A stretch of 21,886 bases of DNA from Clostridia bacterium (GTDB lineage Bacteria; Bacillota_A; Clostridia; Christensenellales; Aristaeellaceae): the NCBI GenBank assembly GCA_017509065.1, contig JAFWQM010000184.1, positions 1 through 21,886 of the forward strand. The letters are read 5' to 3'. Made by a program: the position numbers and the translations under genes. The stretch's first letter is position 1; each line of letters opens with the position of its first letter. Shown here one piece after another: positions 1 through 8,277 of the stretch. Below the pieces are notes generated by a model that saw only the letters and a list, made by a program, of their open reading frames with translations, ran no database searches and had not been told where the DNA came from.

Positions 1-540
1 GAAGACGGCGCCATCAAAATCGACTATCGCCCCAAGGCCTTTGATCCCGAAGACTATGACGACGAAGCCGACTACTTCGCTCATGCCGCCGACTGGATGG
101 GCAACTGGGGCGAAGCCGTGAACATGTGGGCCCTGGACGGCATTTCCTGGTGCAAGTACCTGACCATCCGCATCAAGGGCGCTGAAGGCGGCGAAGAAAA
201 CAAACTGATCATGGACTGGCATCCCGAAGACAGCAAGTTCTACGCTGCCCGCTTCTCCGATCTGGTGCTGGCCGACGGCAGCCATCCTGTCATCACCACC
301 GAATGGCAGGATCTGGTGATCGACCTGGAGGCTTCCGGCTTCCCGGGGATGACCAACGCTTTCCATATCCGCGCTTTTGCCAAGTGCATCATCTGGCTGG
401 ATGAAATCAGCTTCTCCGAAGCCATCGCGCCCATCGACGCTACCAGCGGCGAAACCATCCTGGCCGGCATGACCCTGCCGGAGACCGGCAAGCCCGGCGA
501 TCTGCCCATCAAGGATTACCTGGCCGAACTGGGCGAATAA
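1..540 (+). CDS. C-terminal part of a protein with a probable carbohydrate-binding beta-sandwich (5' truncated)
   Basis: The reading frame is open from base 1 to a TAA at 538-540, so the start lies outside the window and only the last 179 residues are visible. They are rich in Asp, Glu, Trp and aromatic residues, with alternating hydrophobic strands and a closing strand of the form WLDEISF. That pattern is common in galactose-binding-like or CBM11/CBM30-type sandwiches of extracellular glycan-active proteins. The visible part has no membrane segment and no sortase motif at its end. The family assignment is an inference from strand pattern and composition, because no catalytic residues are visible. 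The N-terminal part could be a glycoside hydrolase or another secreted protein. A strong terminator follows directly. Confidence 0.5.
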   Translation, partial: EDGAIKIDYRPKAFDPEDYDDEADYFAHAADWMGNWGEAVNMWALDGISWCKYLTIRIKGAEGGEENKLIMDWHPEDSKFYAARFSDLVLADGSHPVITTEWQDLVIDLEASGFPGMTNAFHIRAFAKCIIWLDEISFSEAIAPIDATSGETILAGMTLPETGKPGDLPIKDYLAELGE

Positions 541-557
541 TTCCTTCCAAACATTCC

Positions 558-587
558 ACGGGGGCGCTTTGCACGCCCCCGTTTCTT
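558..587 (+). terminator. Intrinsic terminator of the first gene
   Basis: A 9-bp perfect stem (ACGGGGGCG at 558-566 with CGCCCCCGT at 574-582) has a 7-nt loop and is followed by TTTCTTT. It lies 18 bases after the stop codon of the truncated gene. Confidence 0.85.
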
Positions 588-598
588 TATGCAAGGTA

Positions 599-627
599 TT
601 GCAATCGAACGGGAAAAAGGTTATACT
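599..627 (+). promoter_or_regulatory. Sigma-A promoter of LacI-1
   Basis: TTGCAA (599-604), a 17-bp spacer, then TATACT (622-627). Transcription should start near 634. That excludes the in-frame ATG at 633 and supports translation from 672. Confidence 0.7.
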
Positions 628-671
628 TACTAATGTGCAGATTGATTAAGCAGGAAAACGTGGGGAAAAAC

Positions 672-1688
672 ATGGTCACTTTGAAAGACATCGCCGCTGA
701 AGCGGGCGTCAGCATCACCACGGTATCCAACGTGGTGCACAATCGAAAAAGCCGGGTTTCTCCGGACCGGGTGAAAAAAATATGGGAAATTATCCAGCGG
801 GAGCATTACGTGCCCAGCATGTCCGCCCGTTCGCTGGCCAACGACCATTCCTTCATCATCGGCGTGATCACCCATCTGACCCCGCAGAATACGGGCAGCA
901 CCATGAGCGACCCATTTTTGAGCGCCTTTGTGGACAGCATCGAAAAACGCACCCGGGAGGATGGATATTATCTGATGGTGCGCTCAGTGGAAAATGCCGC
1001 CGAGCTGGACGCTCTCTGCCGCAGCTGGCGGCTGTCCGGTCTGATCGTGACCGGCATGTTCCAGGACACGTTTTTCGACGCCACCAAGAATTTGGGCATT
1101 CCCTTTGTGCTGATCGACAGCTATGTGGATGATCCCAACGTGTGCAGTATTGGCCTGGAGGATGAAAAAGGCGGCTATATCGCCACCCGGTATCTGCTGG
1201 AAAAGGGCCACCAGAAGATCGCTTTCGCTTCCCCCTCCATCCGCCCAGGCGGGGTCATTGAAAAGCGCCTGCAGGGCTATCGGCAGGCCCTGGCTGAATT
1301 TGGTCTCCCCTTTGATCCCGCGCTGATTTTCACCCAGGAAATCACCGTGGAGGAGGGCAAAAAGTTAGGCCGGAGCCTTGCTGAAAAAAAGGAGATCACC
1401 GCCGTCTTTGCTTCCGCCGATATTCTGGCCGCCGGCATCATGGCGGGCCTGAGCGAAAAGGGCGCCCAAGTGCCCCGGGATAAATCCATTGTGGGCTTTG
1501 ACGATCACTATCTGGCTCAATTGACCATACCCGGCCTGACCACCATCCATCAGGACGCGGAGCAAAAGGGCATCCTGGCAACGGATATGATCATGAAGCA
1601 ATTGCAGCATAAGGATATTGAACAAAAAAACGTGATCCTGCCGGTGCGGCTGGCAGAGCGCGGAAGCGTCAGGAAGCTGGAGCAATAA
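672..1688 (+). CDS. LacI/GalR-family transcriptional regulator (LacI-1)
   Basis: This 338-residue protein has an N-terminal helix-turn-helix (residues 3-22, with the GVSITTVSNVV recognition region), a hinge segment around residues 45-56 containing SARSLA, and a periplasmic-binding-protein-like effector domain to the end. It is a full-length family member and probably a sugar-responsive repressor. I start it at the ATG at 672 because GGGGA lies about 6 nt upstream and the protein then begins MVTLKDIA like its family. The ATG at 633 falls at the predicted transcription start. The gene is convergent with the GH65/ABC operon, whose promoter carries a LacI-type palindrome at 9757-9772. That operon is the most likely target, but this is inferred from position. 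I see no clear copy of the palindrome at its own promoter. Confidence 0.92.
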   Translation: MVTLKDIAAEAGVSITTVSNVVHNRKSRVSPDRVKKIWEIIQREHYVPSMSARSLANDHSFIIGVITHLTPQNTGSTMSDPFLSAFVDSIEKRTREDGYYLMVRSVENAAELDALCRSWRLSGLIVTGMFQDTFFDATKNLGIPFVLIDSYVDDPNVCSIGLEDEKGGYIATRYLLEKGHQKIAFASPSIRPGGVIEKRLQGYRQALAEFGLPFDPALIFTQEITVEEGKKLGRSLAEKKEITAVFASADILAAGIMAGLSEKGAQVPRDKSIVGFDDHYLAQLTIPGLTTIHQDAEQKGILATDMIMKQLQHKDIEQKNVILPVRLAERGSVRKLEQ

Positions 1689-1700
1689 GCATACAGAAGA

Positions 1701-1737
1701 AAAGCAGTTCAGGCGAACGTTCGCTGAACTGCTTTTT
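1701..1737. terminator. Bidirectional terminator between LacI-1 and the GH65 operon
   Basis: A long hairpin (AAAGCAGTTCAG paired with CTGAACTGCTTT) is capped by a self-complementary GCGAACGTTCGC segment. It is followed on the plus strand by a T-run at 1733-1738 and on the minus strand by TTTTCTTCT. It sits between the LacI-1 stop and the stop of the convergent GH65 gene, so it can serve both. Confidence 0.85.
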
Positions 1738-1745
1738 TCGTGGTT

Positions 1746-3911
1746 TCATTCTCGGCTGATGGCAGCGCCGTCGTGGGTCACATCGATCCGATACCGTTCG
1801 CCCCCCGCGGTAACGGGGAAAGACAGGCGAGTGATCTGCCGGGGCAGATGGGGATCAATGCTCAGCTTTCCGGCGCGCATTTTTAGTCCCGCGAAGCCTA
1901 AGACGGCGATCATCCAAGCCCCGCCGTTGGAGGCGGGGTGCGTGCCGCCGATGTAGATTTCCCCGGCCCATTGCTTGCCGCCGCCCAGCACGTCGATCCG
2001 GGCGGTTTTCATGAACAAGTCCCAGGCTTCGTCCAGCCGCCCGATACGGCAGGCGGTGAGCGCGTACATGCAGGCAGACAGGCTGGAGCCGTGCTCCGTC
2101 CTGGGCTCGTAATACGCCCAGCTGGCCGCTGCCTGTCGGTCGGTGAGACGCTCCGGCAGCAGAGCCATGAGCGCGATCACATCCGCCTGCTTGATGATCT
2201 GCGTGGTGCCCGCTACGCCGTGATCTCCGCCCCAGTATTCCCTGGGATCCATCAGGCGGCTTCGCACAGTATCCAGCGAGCAGTCCTCCAGATCGAAATA
2301 CCCGTCGAACTGCGCGATCACGCCGTTTCGTTCCCGGGGCGGATTGATACGATCCCGCAACGCCGGAAGCAGCGCCCAGTCCTTTTCATAATCCAGTTCC
2401 TTCAAAAGAGACGCGAACCACGCGGGCAGGTCGGCAAAGATTTCTTTCAGCAGCAGGGCGCTTTCCAAGCAATGCCGGATCATCTCATTGGTGAAATAAT
2501 TATTGGTGACGCGCTCATGGTATTCGTCCGGGCCGATCACGTCCGCAAAGTCCACCCGGTCGCTGTCCAGGTGCCCATTGGCCCGGGAAAGATAAAACCG
2601 GGCGCATTCCAGAATCACCTTTGCCCCGTCCTCCTTTAGCAAGGTGCGGTCACCTGTAATCTCGTAATAGCTTCGCAGGGCATAGGCGATATCCGCGCTG
2701 ATATGGATCTGCTTATCCCGGAAATAGGTACGCACGGGACGATGGGTAAACACGTCCACCACGTTGAAATTGGTGCAGCCCTCCTCGCCGCCTTCCTGGC
2801 TTTCCCAGGCGTAAAATGCCCCGCGAAAGCCATATTCCGCCGCTTTTTTGCGCGCCCCGTCCAGGGTTTCGATGCGGTAGCGCAGAAGGGATTCGGCGAT
2901 TTTAGGCTGGGTGTATACGAACATGGGAAAAAAGAACATTTCCGAATCCCAGAAGATCGCGCCTTTGTACGTCTGCCCGGAAAGCCCTCGGGCCGGAATG
3001 GACTTATTATGCGCATGACGCGGGGCCACGCAGTTCAGATGATACTGGCTGGCGTGCAGGAAAAGAGCCGCCGCCTCGTCCCCTTCCAGCGTGATTTCGG
3101 AAAGGTCCCAGATCTTTTCCCAGGCATCGGCATGCGTCTGGAGGCAGGCGGAAAATCCCATGGTTTTTGCCTGGCGGCAGCAATCCCGCGCCGCCTCGGC
3201 CGGGGCAGAAGTATCCAGCGAAGTATAGACGGCAGAGAACACCCGCAGGGTCAGCGTTTCCCCGGCGCAGACGCGCTGCCTGAACACGCGGAACACGCCC
3301 GTTTCATCCTGCCTTACGCTTTCCTCCGCTTCAAAACCCGCCTGGACGCATTGCGCCGCGGCTACGGCAATTTTCTTTTGACCCGTGACGCAGGAGGTGA
3401 CCAGGGTCTCCCCCATCGTATGCCGAAAATAAAAAAGATGCGGGCCGTTGATATCCCAGATGTCCGTGGAAATGCCCGCTTGCAGCGTCATTTCTCCATC
3501 CTGCCGGAACGAAATCTGATATTCGTCCGCCAGCAGGTGCGGCGACGCCATGGAAACGAAACGACGGCTGGCAATGCGGGCCGCTGGGAAGTCCGTTTTC
3601 CGGCTGTAGATGCCGTATCGGTAATCCAACGATGTGACATGCGCCTGCGGTTCCGCGTCCTCCACGGACAGAGACTGCCCGTTGAAATATGCATGAATGA
3701 ATAGGCAGTTCGGCGCGTTCACCGGCTCGCGCCATTTGTCCTGATACTGATCGTACACCCCCGCTAAGGTGACGGCGGGAAACAAGGCGCTGCCTGCCTC
3801 CTCCGGCACGCCCCGCAGGCCCATATACCCGTTGGCGCACAGAAAGCGATTGCCGTCCGAGGCAACGTCCTTTTTGGCAAATCCCTCTTTTTGCAGCAGC
3901 CAGGTATTCAT
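1746..3911 (-). CDS. GH65 glycoside phosphorylase, 721 aa (last gene of operon 1)
   Basis: This is a cytoplasmic family 65 enzyme. The family mainly phosphorolyses alpha-glucosides (maltose, trehalose, kojibiose, nigerose and related sugars) with inversion, giving beta-glucose 1-phosphate. The N-terminal beta-sandwich covers about residues 1-270, followed by the (alpha/alpha)6 barrel. Family landmarks are FWDSE at 320-324, GPDEYHE at 460-466 with the probable general acid Glu463, KQAD at 574-577, YEPRTEH at 601-607 and GGTHPAS at 655-661 in the phosphate-site region. There is no signal peptide. The start is set by TAGGAGG 8 nt upstream. The protein is about 50 residues shorter than its neighbour GH65 and clearly diverged from it, so the two probably act on different linkages or acceptors. 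The exact substrate cannot be read from the sequence. A 154-bp gap with a repeat separates it from the upstream gene, but it is probably co-transcribed. Confidence 0.9.
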   Translation of the reverse strand: MNTWLLQKEGFAKKDVASDGNRFLCANGYMGLRGVPEEAGSALFPAVTLAGVYDQYQDKWREPVNAPNCLFIHAYFNGQSLSVEDAEPQAHVTSLDYRYGIYSRKTDFPAARIASRRFVSMASPHLLADEYQISFRQDGEMTLQAGISTDIWDINGPHLFYFRHTMGETLVTSCVTGQKKIAVAAAQCVQAGFEAEESVRQDETGVFRVFRQRVCAGETLTLRVFSAVYTSLDTSAPAEAARDCCRQAKTMGFSACLQTHADAWEKIWDLSEITLEGDEAAALFLHASQYHLNCVAPRHAHNKSIPARGLSGQTYKGAIFWDSEMFFFPMFVYTQPKIAESLLRYRIETLDGARKKAAEYGFRGAFYAWESQEGGEEGCTNFNVVDVFTHRPVRTYFRDKQIHISADIAYALRSYYEITGDRTLLKEDGAKVILECARFYLSRANGHLDSDRVDFADVIGPDEYHERVTNNYFTNEMIRHCLESALLLKEIFADLPAWFASLLKELDYEKDWALLPALRDRINPPRERNGVIAQFDGYFDLEDCSLDTVRSRLMDPREYWGGDHGVAGTTQIIKQADVIALMALLPERLTDRQAAASWAYYEPRTEHGSSLSACMYALTACRIGRLDEAWDLFMKTARIDVLGGGKQWAGEIYIGGTHPASNGGAWMIAVLGFAGLKMRAGKLSIDPHLPRQITRLSFPVTAGGERYRIDVTHDGAAISRE

Positions 3912-3940
3912 CCGGCGATCCTCCTAACTGTGGTTTATCT

Positions 3941-4025
3941 GGGGGGAACCGCTCTTTGGATAACACCTCATCCGGCGCTTCGCGCCACCTTCCCCTCAAG
4001 AGGAAGGCTTAGAGCGGTTCCCCCC
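3941..4025. repeat. Intergenic palindromic repeat element between the two GH65 genes
   Basis: Perfect 15-bp terminal inverted repeats (GGGGGGAACCGCTCT at 3941-3955 and its complement at 4011-4025) enclose two smaller hairpins: GGCGC-TTC-GCGCC at 3974-3986 and CCTTCC/GGAAGG at 3988-4007. The core around CCTTCCCCTCAAG resembles a REP/MITE-like element that I recall as widespread in Clostridia genomes. It carries no gene. Confidence 0.75.
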
Positions 4026-4040
4026 AGCCCCCCTTCCGAG

Positions 4041-4067
4041 AAAGCCGCAAAGGGCTTTAAGTTTTTT
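4041..4067 (+). other. Hairpin plus T-run beside the repeat element
   Basis: AAAGCC (4041-4046) pairs with GGCTTT (4053-4058), followed by AAG and a T-run on the plus strand. No plus-strand gene is upstream. On the minus strand, where transcription runs, the stem has no T-tract, so it should be a poor terminator for the operon. It probably belongs to the neighbouring repeat. Confidence 0.4.
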
Positions 4068-6387
4068 ATGTAAATATGTTTGCACCGGACAGAAGAACGA
4101 AATACAAGCTAGGAATCATGATTTCTTCGCTGCCGATGGTACAGGGTTTTCCGTATACCTGCACTTGCAGCGGGTCGCCCCGGAGCAGCCGGAAGCCGGT
4201 TGTTTCCTTTTCCATGCGAATCAGGATCACCCGGCCCTGATACAGGATGGAAAACGACAGCTTTTTCCAGCGGTCCGGAAGCCTCGGCGCGAAGCGCAGG
4301 CCCTCTCCATCGCTGCGCAGGCCCGCGAAGCCATACACGATGTTGACCCAGGCCAGGGCGATGCTGGTCACATGAAGACCCTCCCGGGTGTTGCGGTTAT
4401 AATTGTCCAGGTCCAGCCGGGTGGCAAAGCCAAAGAACTGCGTTGCCTCCTCCATTTTGCCGCATTCCGCCGCTAAGATGGAATGGATGGCGGGGGACAG
4501 AGAGGATTCATGAATCGTGCGGGGCTCGTAAAACTCGTAATTGACGCGCTTTTCTTCTTCGGTAAACGACGTGTTATACAGATACAGCATCATCAGCACG
4601 TCCGGCTGCTTGACCATGTCCGAGCGGTATATCCGGTCATAGCTCCAATGCTCGTACAGCGGGAACTGGGTGACGGGGATAGCGTTGATATCCGTATGGG
4701 GCAGGTTGAAATAACCGTCGTGCTGCTCGATCAGGCCGGTTTCATCCTGGGGCAGATACATATTCGCGGCGATTTCCCGCCAGCGGGTGATTTCATCTTC
4801 CCCAAGCGCCGTTTTTTCCATGAGGACGGCGCAGGCATCCGGCCGATCCATCCGCATAGCTTCCAGCGTTTGGGCGGCGCAAAGCAGGGAGCGCATGCCC
4901 ATGTAATTGGTATAGGCGTTGTTGTTCACCATCATGTGGAATTCATCCGGGCCCATGACGCCGAAGAATCCGTATTTCCCCGTTTGCCCGCCTTTTTCAA
5001 CACGGCTGGCCAGAAACCGGGCGATTTGCAGCAGCATTTCAGCCCCATACGTATAAAGAAAATCCCGGTCGCCGGTCACATGCGCATAGTGCCAGATACC
5101 ATAAGCCACGGCGGTGCTGGGCTGCAATTGCAGGCTGGCGTGCTGCCACAGGGAGCAGGCTTCATCACCATTCAGGGTGGCAAGCGGATAACAGGCCCCT
5201 TCACAGTCCAGCATTTTGGCCCTTTCAATGGCTTGGGGCAGGGTGTTGTAACGGTATAGGAGCAGGTCGCGGGCCGCCCGGGGATTGGTGAACAGATAGA
5301 AGGGCAGGCAGCAGGCCTCGGTGTCCCAGAAGGCGTGTCCGTTGTAGGCTTCGCCCGTCAGGCCCTTGGCCCCGATGTTGTGGCGCATGCTGCCGCCGTT
5401 GTAGATCTGGGCAAGCTGGAAACTGCAAAAACGGATGCCTTGCTGCTCCGCAGCCACAGCGGCCTCCTGGCCTTCGGCTGCTTCGATCTCCACGTCCGAG
5501 GTGCGCCAATAGGCGGCCCAGTATTCCTGCTGCGCCATCAAAGCTTCGTCCAGCGATATCTGCCCGCAGGCAGCAACCGCCGTTTGGCCTTTCTGCCACA
5601 GGCTTTCCCCGGTATCCCCGTCAAAGAGGATCACAGTCCGCTTGTCCACGGTCAGCGGCTTTCCCTGTTCCAGCGGGAGGAAGGCGTGAAGAGAGGCGGT
5701 TTTCTCCGCGATTTGGGCATCGCCGCCGATATTCAGGATAGCGCCGGCAAAAACCTCCTGCCAGGACAATGTGGTGTGCCCCTGCAGCGCCAGGCGATTG
5801 CCCTGGCCTTCTGCCCGGACGTCCTGCCAAAAGCACTTCCGGTATCCTTCGTGAAGCACGTCAAAGGACAGCCCGGCAGAGATCTCCACCGCGCCGGAAA
5901 AATTCAGCGCTTCCATCGTAATGCGCTGATAAGCCCGCTCCCGATGCACCATATCCATAAAGCGCAGGAAGGAAAGGCGCAGCTCCTTTCCGGAGGCCGT
6001 CTGCCAAACAAAACTGCGTTCCAGCGTGCCGCGGCGCATATCCATTTCCCGCCGGAAATCCCGGAATTGAACCTTGCCCAGGTCCAGCTTTTCGCCGTCC
6101 AGCGTGATTTCGGTCATCAGCCAATCGGCGGCGGGGATCATGAAATGAGTCTCCGTGATGATGCCGCGATAGGAGCGGTTCAGGCGCTCGATGTCGTATA
6201 CGCCGTTCACGTAAGCGCCCCGGAGAGAATCCACGCTTCCGCCCTCATCAAAGCAGCCGCGCACGCCCAAGGTTTCATTGGCCAGGGAAAAGACCGATTC
6301 GCTGACCCGGGAATAGGCGGGGTCGAAGCCTTCCTCGATGATCTTCCAGGGGTCCACCCGGAAATAAACGTCTGCAGCTTTTGCCAT
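4066..6387 (-). CDS. GH65 glycoside phosphorylase, 773 aa
   Basis: This second GH65 enzyme has the length typical of kojibiose, trehalose and nigerose phosphorylases. Landmarks are FWDTE at 353-357, GPDEFH at 479-484 with the probable catalytic acid Glu482, KQPD at 593-596, YEPRTIH at 620-626 and GLH at 670-672. Where the shorter paralogue has an IHISADIAYA-type segment, this protein reads LQPSTAVAYG, which places it in a different subclade and probably gives it a different substrate. It has no signal peptide, so the substrate must be imported. The AAAGGAG site ends 5 nt before the ATG, and only 13 bp separate it from the upstream permease stop, so it belongs to the ABC operon. The last 18 residues are unusually hydrophobic and run up to the repeat element, so the C-terminus may be altered. 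The exact substrate is unknown. Confidence 0.92.
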   Translation of the reverse strand: MAKAADVYFRVDPWKIIEEGFDPAYSRVSESVFSLANETLGVRGCFDEGGSVDSLRGAYVNGVYDIERLNRSYRGIITETHFMIPAADWLMTEITLDGEKLDLGKVQFRDFRREMDMRRGTLERSFVWQTASGKELRLSFLRFMDMVHRERAYQRITMEALNFSGAVEISAGLSFDVLHEGYRKCFWQDVRAEGQGNRLALQGHTTLSWQEVFAGAILNIGGDAQIAEKTASLHAFLPLEQGKPLTVDKRTVILFDGDTGESLWQKGQTAVAACGQISLDEALMAQQEYWAAYWRTSDVEIEAAEGQEAAVAAEQQGIRFCSFQLAQIYNGGSMRHNIGAKGLTGEAYNGHAFWDTEACCLPFYLFTNPRAARDLLLYRYNTLPQAIERAKMLDCEGACYPLATLNGDEACSLWQHASLQLQPSTAVAYGIWHYAHVTGDRDFLYTYGAEMLLQIARFLASRVEKGGQTGKYGFFGVMGPDEFHMMVNNNAYTNYMGMRSLLCAAQTLEAMRMDRPDACAVLMEKTALGEDEITRWREIAANMYLPQDETGLIEQHDGYFNLPHTDINAIPVTQFPLYEHWSYDRIYRSDMVKQPDVLMMLYLYNTSFTEEEKRVNYEFYEPRTIHESSLSPAIHSILAAECGKMEEATQFFGFATRLDLDNYNRNTREGLHVTSIALAWVNIVYGFAGLRSDGEGLRFAPRLPDRWKKLSFSILYQGRVILIRMEKETTGFRLLRGDPLQVQVYGKPCTIGSEEIMIPSLYFVLLSGANIFT

Positions 6388-6400
6388 ATGCGCTCCTTTC

Positions 6401-7270
6401 TCAGCCCTTGATGCCCACGGAGACCGCGTTTTCCGTCAGCTGCTTTTGGAAGATGAAGAACAGGATGATGGGCGGGATCATGGAGAACACCACCGAACGC
6501 ATCATGGTATCGGCGTTCACCGTCTGTTCCGTGCTGAACACGAACAGGCGCACCATCACCGTTTGCAGGCTGCCGCCCCGCAGCACCAGGTAAGGAAGCA
6601 GGAAATCCGACCAGGCGGCGTTGACGGCAAAAATAGCGATCACCGTGCAGATGGGCTTGGACAGGGGCAGCACGATGCGGAAAAAGGTCTGCAGCTGGCT
6701 GCAGCCGTCGATGCGGCCGGCCTCGATGATGGAGATGGGCAGGGATTCAAAGAACTGCACGAACAGGATCACATACATGGCGTTGGCCCCGTAGCTGAGC
6801 CAAAGGGGAATGAAGGAATTGCCCAGCCCCAAGTTCTGGATGTTCATAAACAGGGGCACGATACTGATGGTGGTGGGCATCAACAGGGACAAAAGGATCA
6901 GCCGCTTTACGGTTTTATGCCCCTTGGGCTTCAAGATGCCGAGGCCATAGCCCAGCAGGCCGTTGAAGATCAAGGCGCACACCACGCTGCCAACCACGAA
7001 CAGGAGAGAATTCAGGTAGTTTTTGGCGATGCCCAGCTGGTTCCAAGTGGTGGCGAAGGGCTGGGGATCGAAGGATTGGGGGAAAATGGAGGTGCTGGAC
7101 ACGAATTCCTTCAAATCCTTGAACCCTGCCAGCATCACCCACAGCAGCGGGAATACCGCCAGGACCACCATCAGCACGCAGAGGAACAAAATAACGCTGT
7201 ATCCGATTTTCACGGAAGTGGAATGCATATCGTAATCCCGGATCACGCCGGTGCGCTGCACGGTTTTCAT
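6401..7270 (-). CDS. Carbohydrate ABC transporter permease, MalG type
   Basis: This 289-residue integral membrane protein has about six hydrophobic segments, the first at residues 22-49. The binding-protein-dependent transport signature (EAA loop) begins at Glu183 (EAGRIDG, then FFRIVLPL), where the cytoplasmic ATPase docks. Together with the MalF-type permease just upstream it forms the heterodimeric channel for the sugar captured by SBP-1. A strong AAAGGAGGTG site lies across the end of the upstream gene, giving tight translational linkage. No ATPase gene lies in this operon, so a shared MsmK/UgpC-type ATPase encoded elsewhere is expected, as is common for CUT1 importers in Firmicutes. Confidence 0.93.
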   Translation of the reverse strand: MKTVQRTGVIRDYDMHSTSVKIGYSVILFLCVLMVVLAVFPLLWVMLAGFKDLKEFVSSTSIFPQSFDPQPFATTWNQLGIAKNYLNSLLFVVGSVVCALIFNGLLGYGLGILKPKGHKTVKRLILLSLLMPTTISIVPLFMNIQNLGLGNSFIPLWLSYGANAMYVILFVQFFESLPISIIEAGRIDGCSQLQTFFRIVLPLSKPICTVIAIFAVNAAWSDFLLPYLVLRGGSLQTVMVRLFVFSTEQTVNADTMMRSVVFSMIPPIILFFIFQKQLTENAVSVGIKG

Positions 7271-7287
7271 ACGCGTTCACACCTCCT

Positions 7288-8193
7288 TTAATCCCAATCG
7301 GATTCTTTGCGGTTGAAGTAGGAATAAATGGCCGTCATCACAAGCAGGATCAGCGTCACGATCACCGCCACGGCGGAAGCCTTTCCGTAATTCATGGAGC
7401 CGCCGAAGGCATACTGCCACATGAGCTGCATCAGGGAAAGCGAAGCGTTGTCCGGCCCGCCCTTGGTGAGCACCATCGGTTCGTACATGATCTGGAACAC
7501 GGCGATGATCTGCAGGATCAGCAGCGTGCCCGCCAGCTTTTTAATGGCGGGCAGCAGGATATGGACGATCCTTTGCCACACGGTGGCCCCGTCGATGGCT
7601 GCGGCCTCGTACAGCTCCGGGCTCACGCTGGCCATGCCCGCCATATAGATCAGCGCTGTGGCTCCCGCGCCTTTCCAGGTGGCGATGACGATGATAATGG
7701 GGATTACCCAATCGGCGTGGGTCAGGTAGGTTTGCGCGGGAACGCCGAACTGCCCTAAAAGGATATTGAATACACCTGATTTCTCGCCGGAAAAGAAGGC
7801 GGACCACAGGATGATCACCGCCAGGCCCGGCAGCATATTGGGCAGATACACCGCTGTGCGGAAAAAGCCCTTGCCCCGGCGGGTCTCGCCGATCAGCATC
7901 GCCAAAAGCACCGGCAGCGCGAACCCCAACAGCAGCGACCAGAAGGTATAGGAGAAGGTGTTCATCAGGGCCTGCATGAAATCATCCTTGCCGGTCACGC
8001 TGATAAAATTGTCCAGCCCGATGAAGCGCACCAATTCCACGTTCCTGGTTTTGTACAGGCTCATTCTTACGCTTTCAAACAGAGGCTCCCAGACGAAAAA
8101 GGTCATCAGGATCAGGCCGGGCAGCATGATCAGCCAGGACGTGACGGTTTCTTTCCTTTTCGCGCGCGACATTCTCTTCCTTATTCCGCCCAC
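7288..8193 (-). CDS. Carbohydrate ABC transporter permease, MalF type
   Basis: This 301-residue membrane protein has a first hydrophobic segment at about residues 18-35 and an EAA loop at Glu196 (LYEAAAIDGATVWQ, then HILLP), typical of CUT1 sugar importers. I choose the GTG at 8191-8193 because GGAGGAGG (8201-8208) lies exactly 7 nt upstream. The ATG at 8172 has only a weak AAGGAAG site, and an earlier in-frame ATG at 8259 would start inside a hairpin. It pairs with the MalG-type protein. An 84-bp gap with a terminator-like hairpin separates it from the SBP-1 gene. Confidence 0.9.
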   Translation of the reverse strand: MGGIRKRMSRAKRKETVTSWLIMLPGLILMTFFVWEPLFESVRMSLYKTRNVELVRFIGLDNFISVTGKDDFMQALMNTFSYTFWSLLLGFALPVLLAMLIGETRRGKGFFRTAVYLPNMLPGLAVIILWSAFFSGEKSGVFNILLGQFGVPAQTYLTHADWVIPIIIVIATWKGAGATALIYMAGMASVSPELYEAAAIDGATVWQRIVHILLPAIKKLAGTLLILQIIAVFQIMYEPMVLTKGGPDNASLSLMQLMWQYAFGGSMNYGKASAVAVIVTLILLVMTAIYSYFNRKESDWD

Positions 8194-8217
8194 GAAAATC
8201 CCTCCTCCGAAATGGGT

Positions 8218-8260
8218 ATTTGAAGAAAACATGCCGGCAGGGCAAACCGTGACCGGCATG
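8218..8260 (-). terminator. Attenuating terminator-like hairpin after SBP-1
   Basis: CATGCCGG (8230-8237) pairs with CCGGCATG (8253-8260) across a 15-nt loop, and on the minus strand it is followed by TTTTCTTC. It lies between the SBP-1 stop and the first permease, where partial termination or 3'-end protection would raise binding-protein levels over permease levels. Confidence 0.6.
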
Positions 8261-8277
8261 CGGATTCTTTCAAAGGA

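Noticed and set aside
633..671. Earlier ATG for LacI-1, adding 13 residues
   Set aside because: It lies only 6 nt after the -10 box, at the expected transcription start, and the added residues are outside the family N-terminus.
3941..4067. Intrinsic terminator splitting operon 1
   Set aside because: On the transcribed minus strand the hairpins lack a following T-run, so I treat it as a repeat with at most a partial effect.
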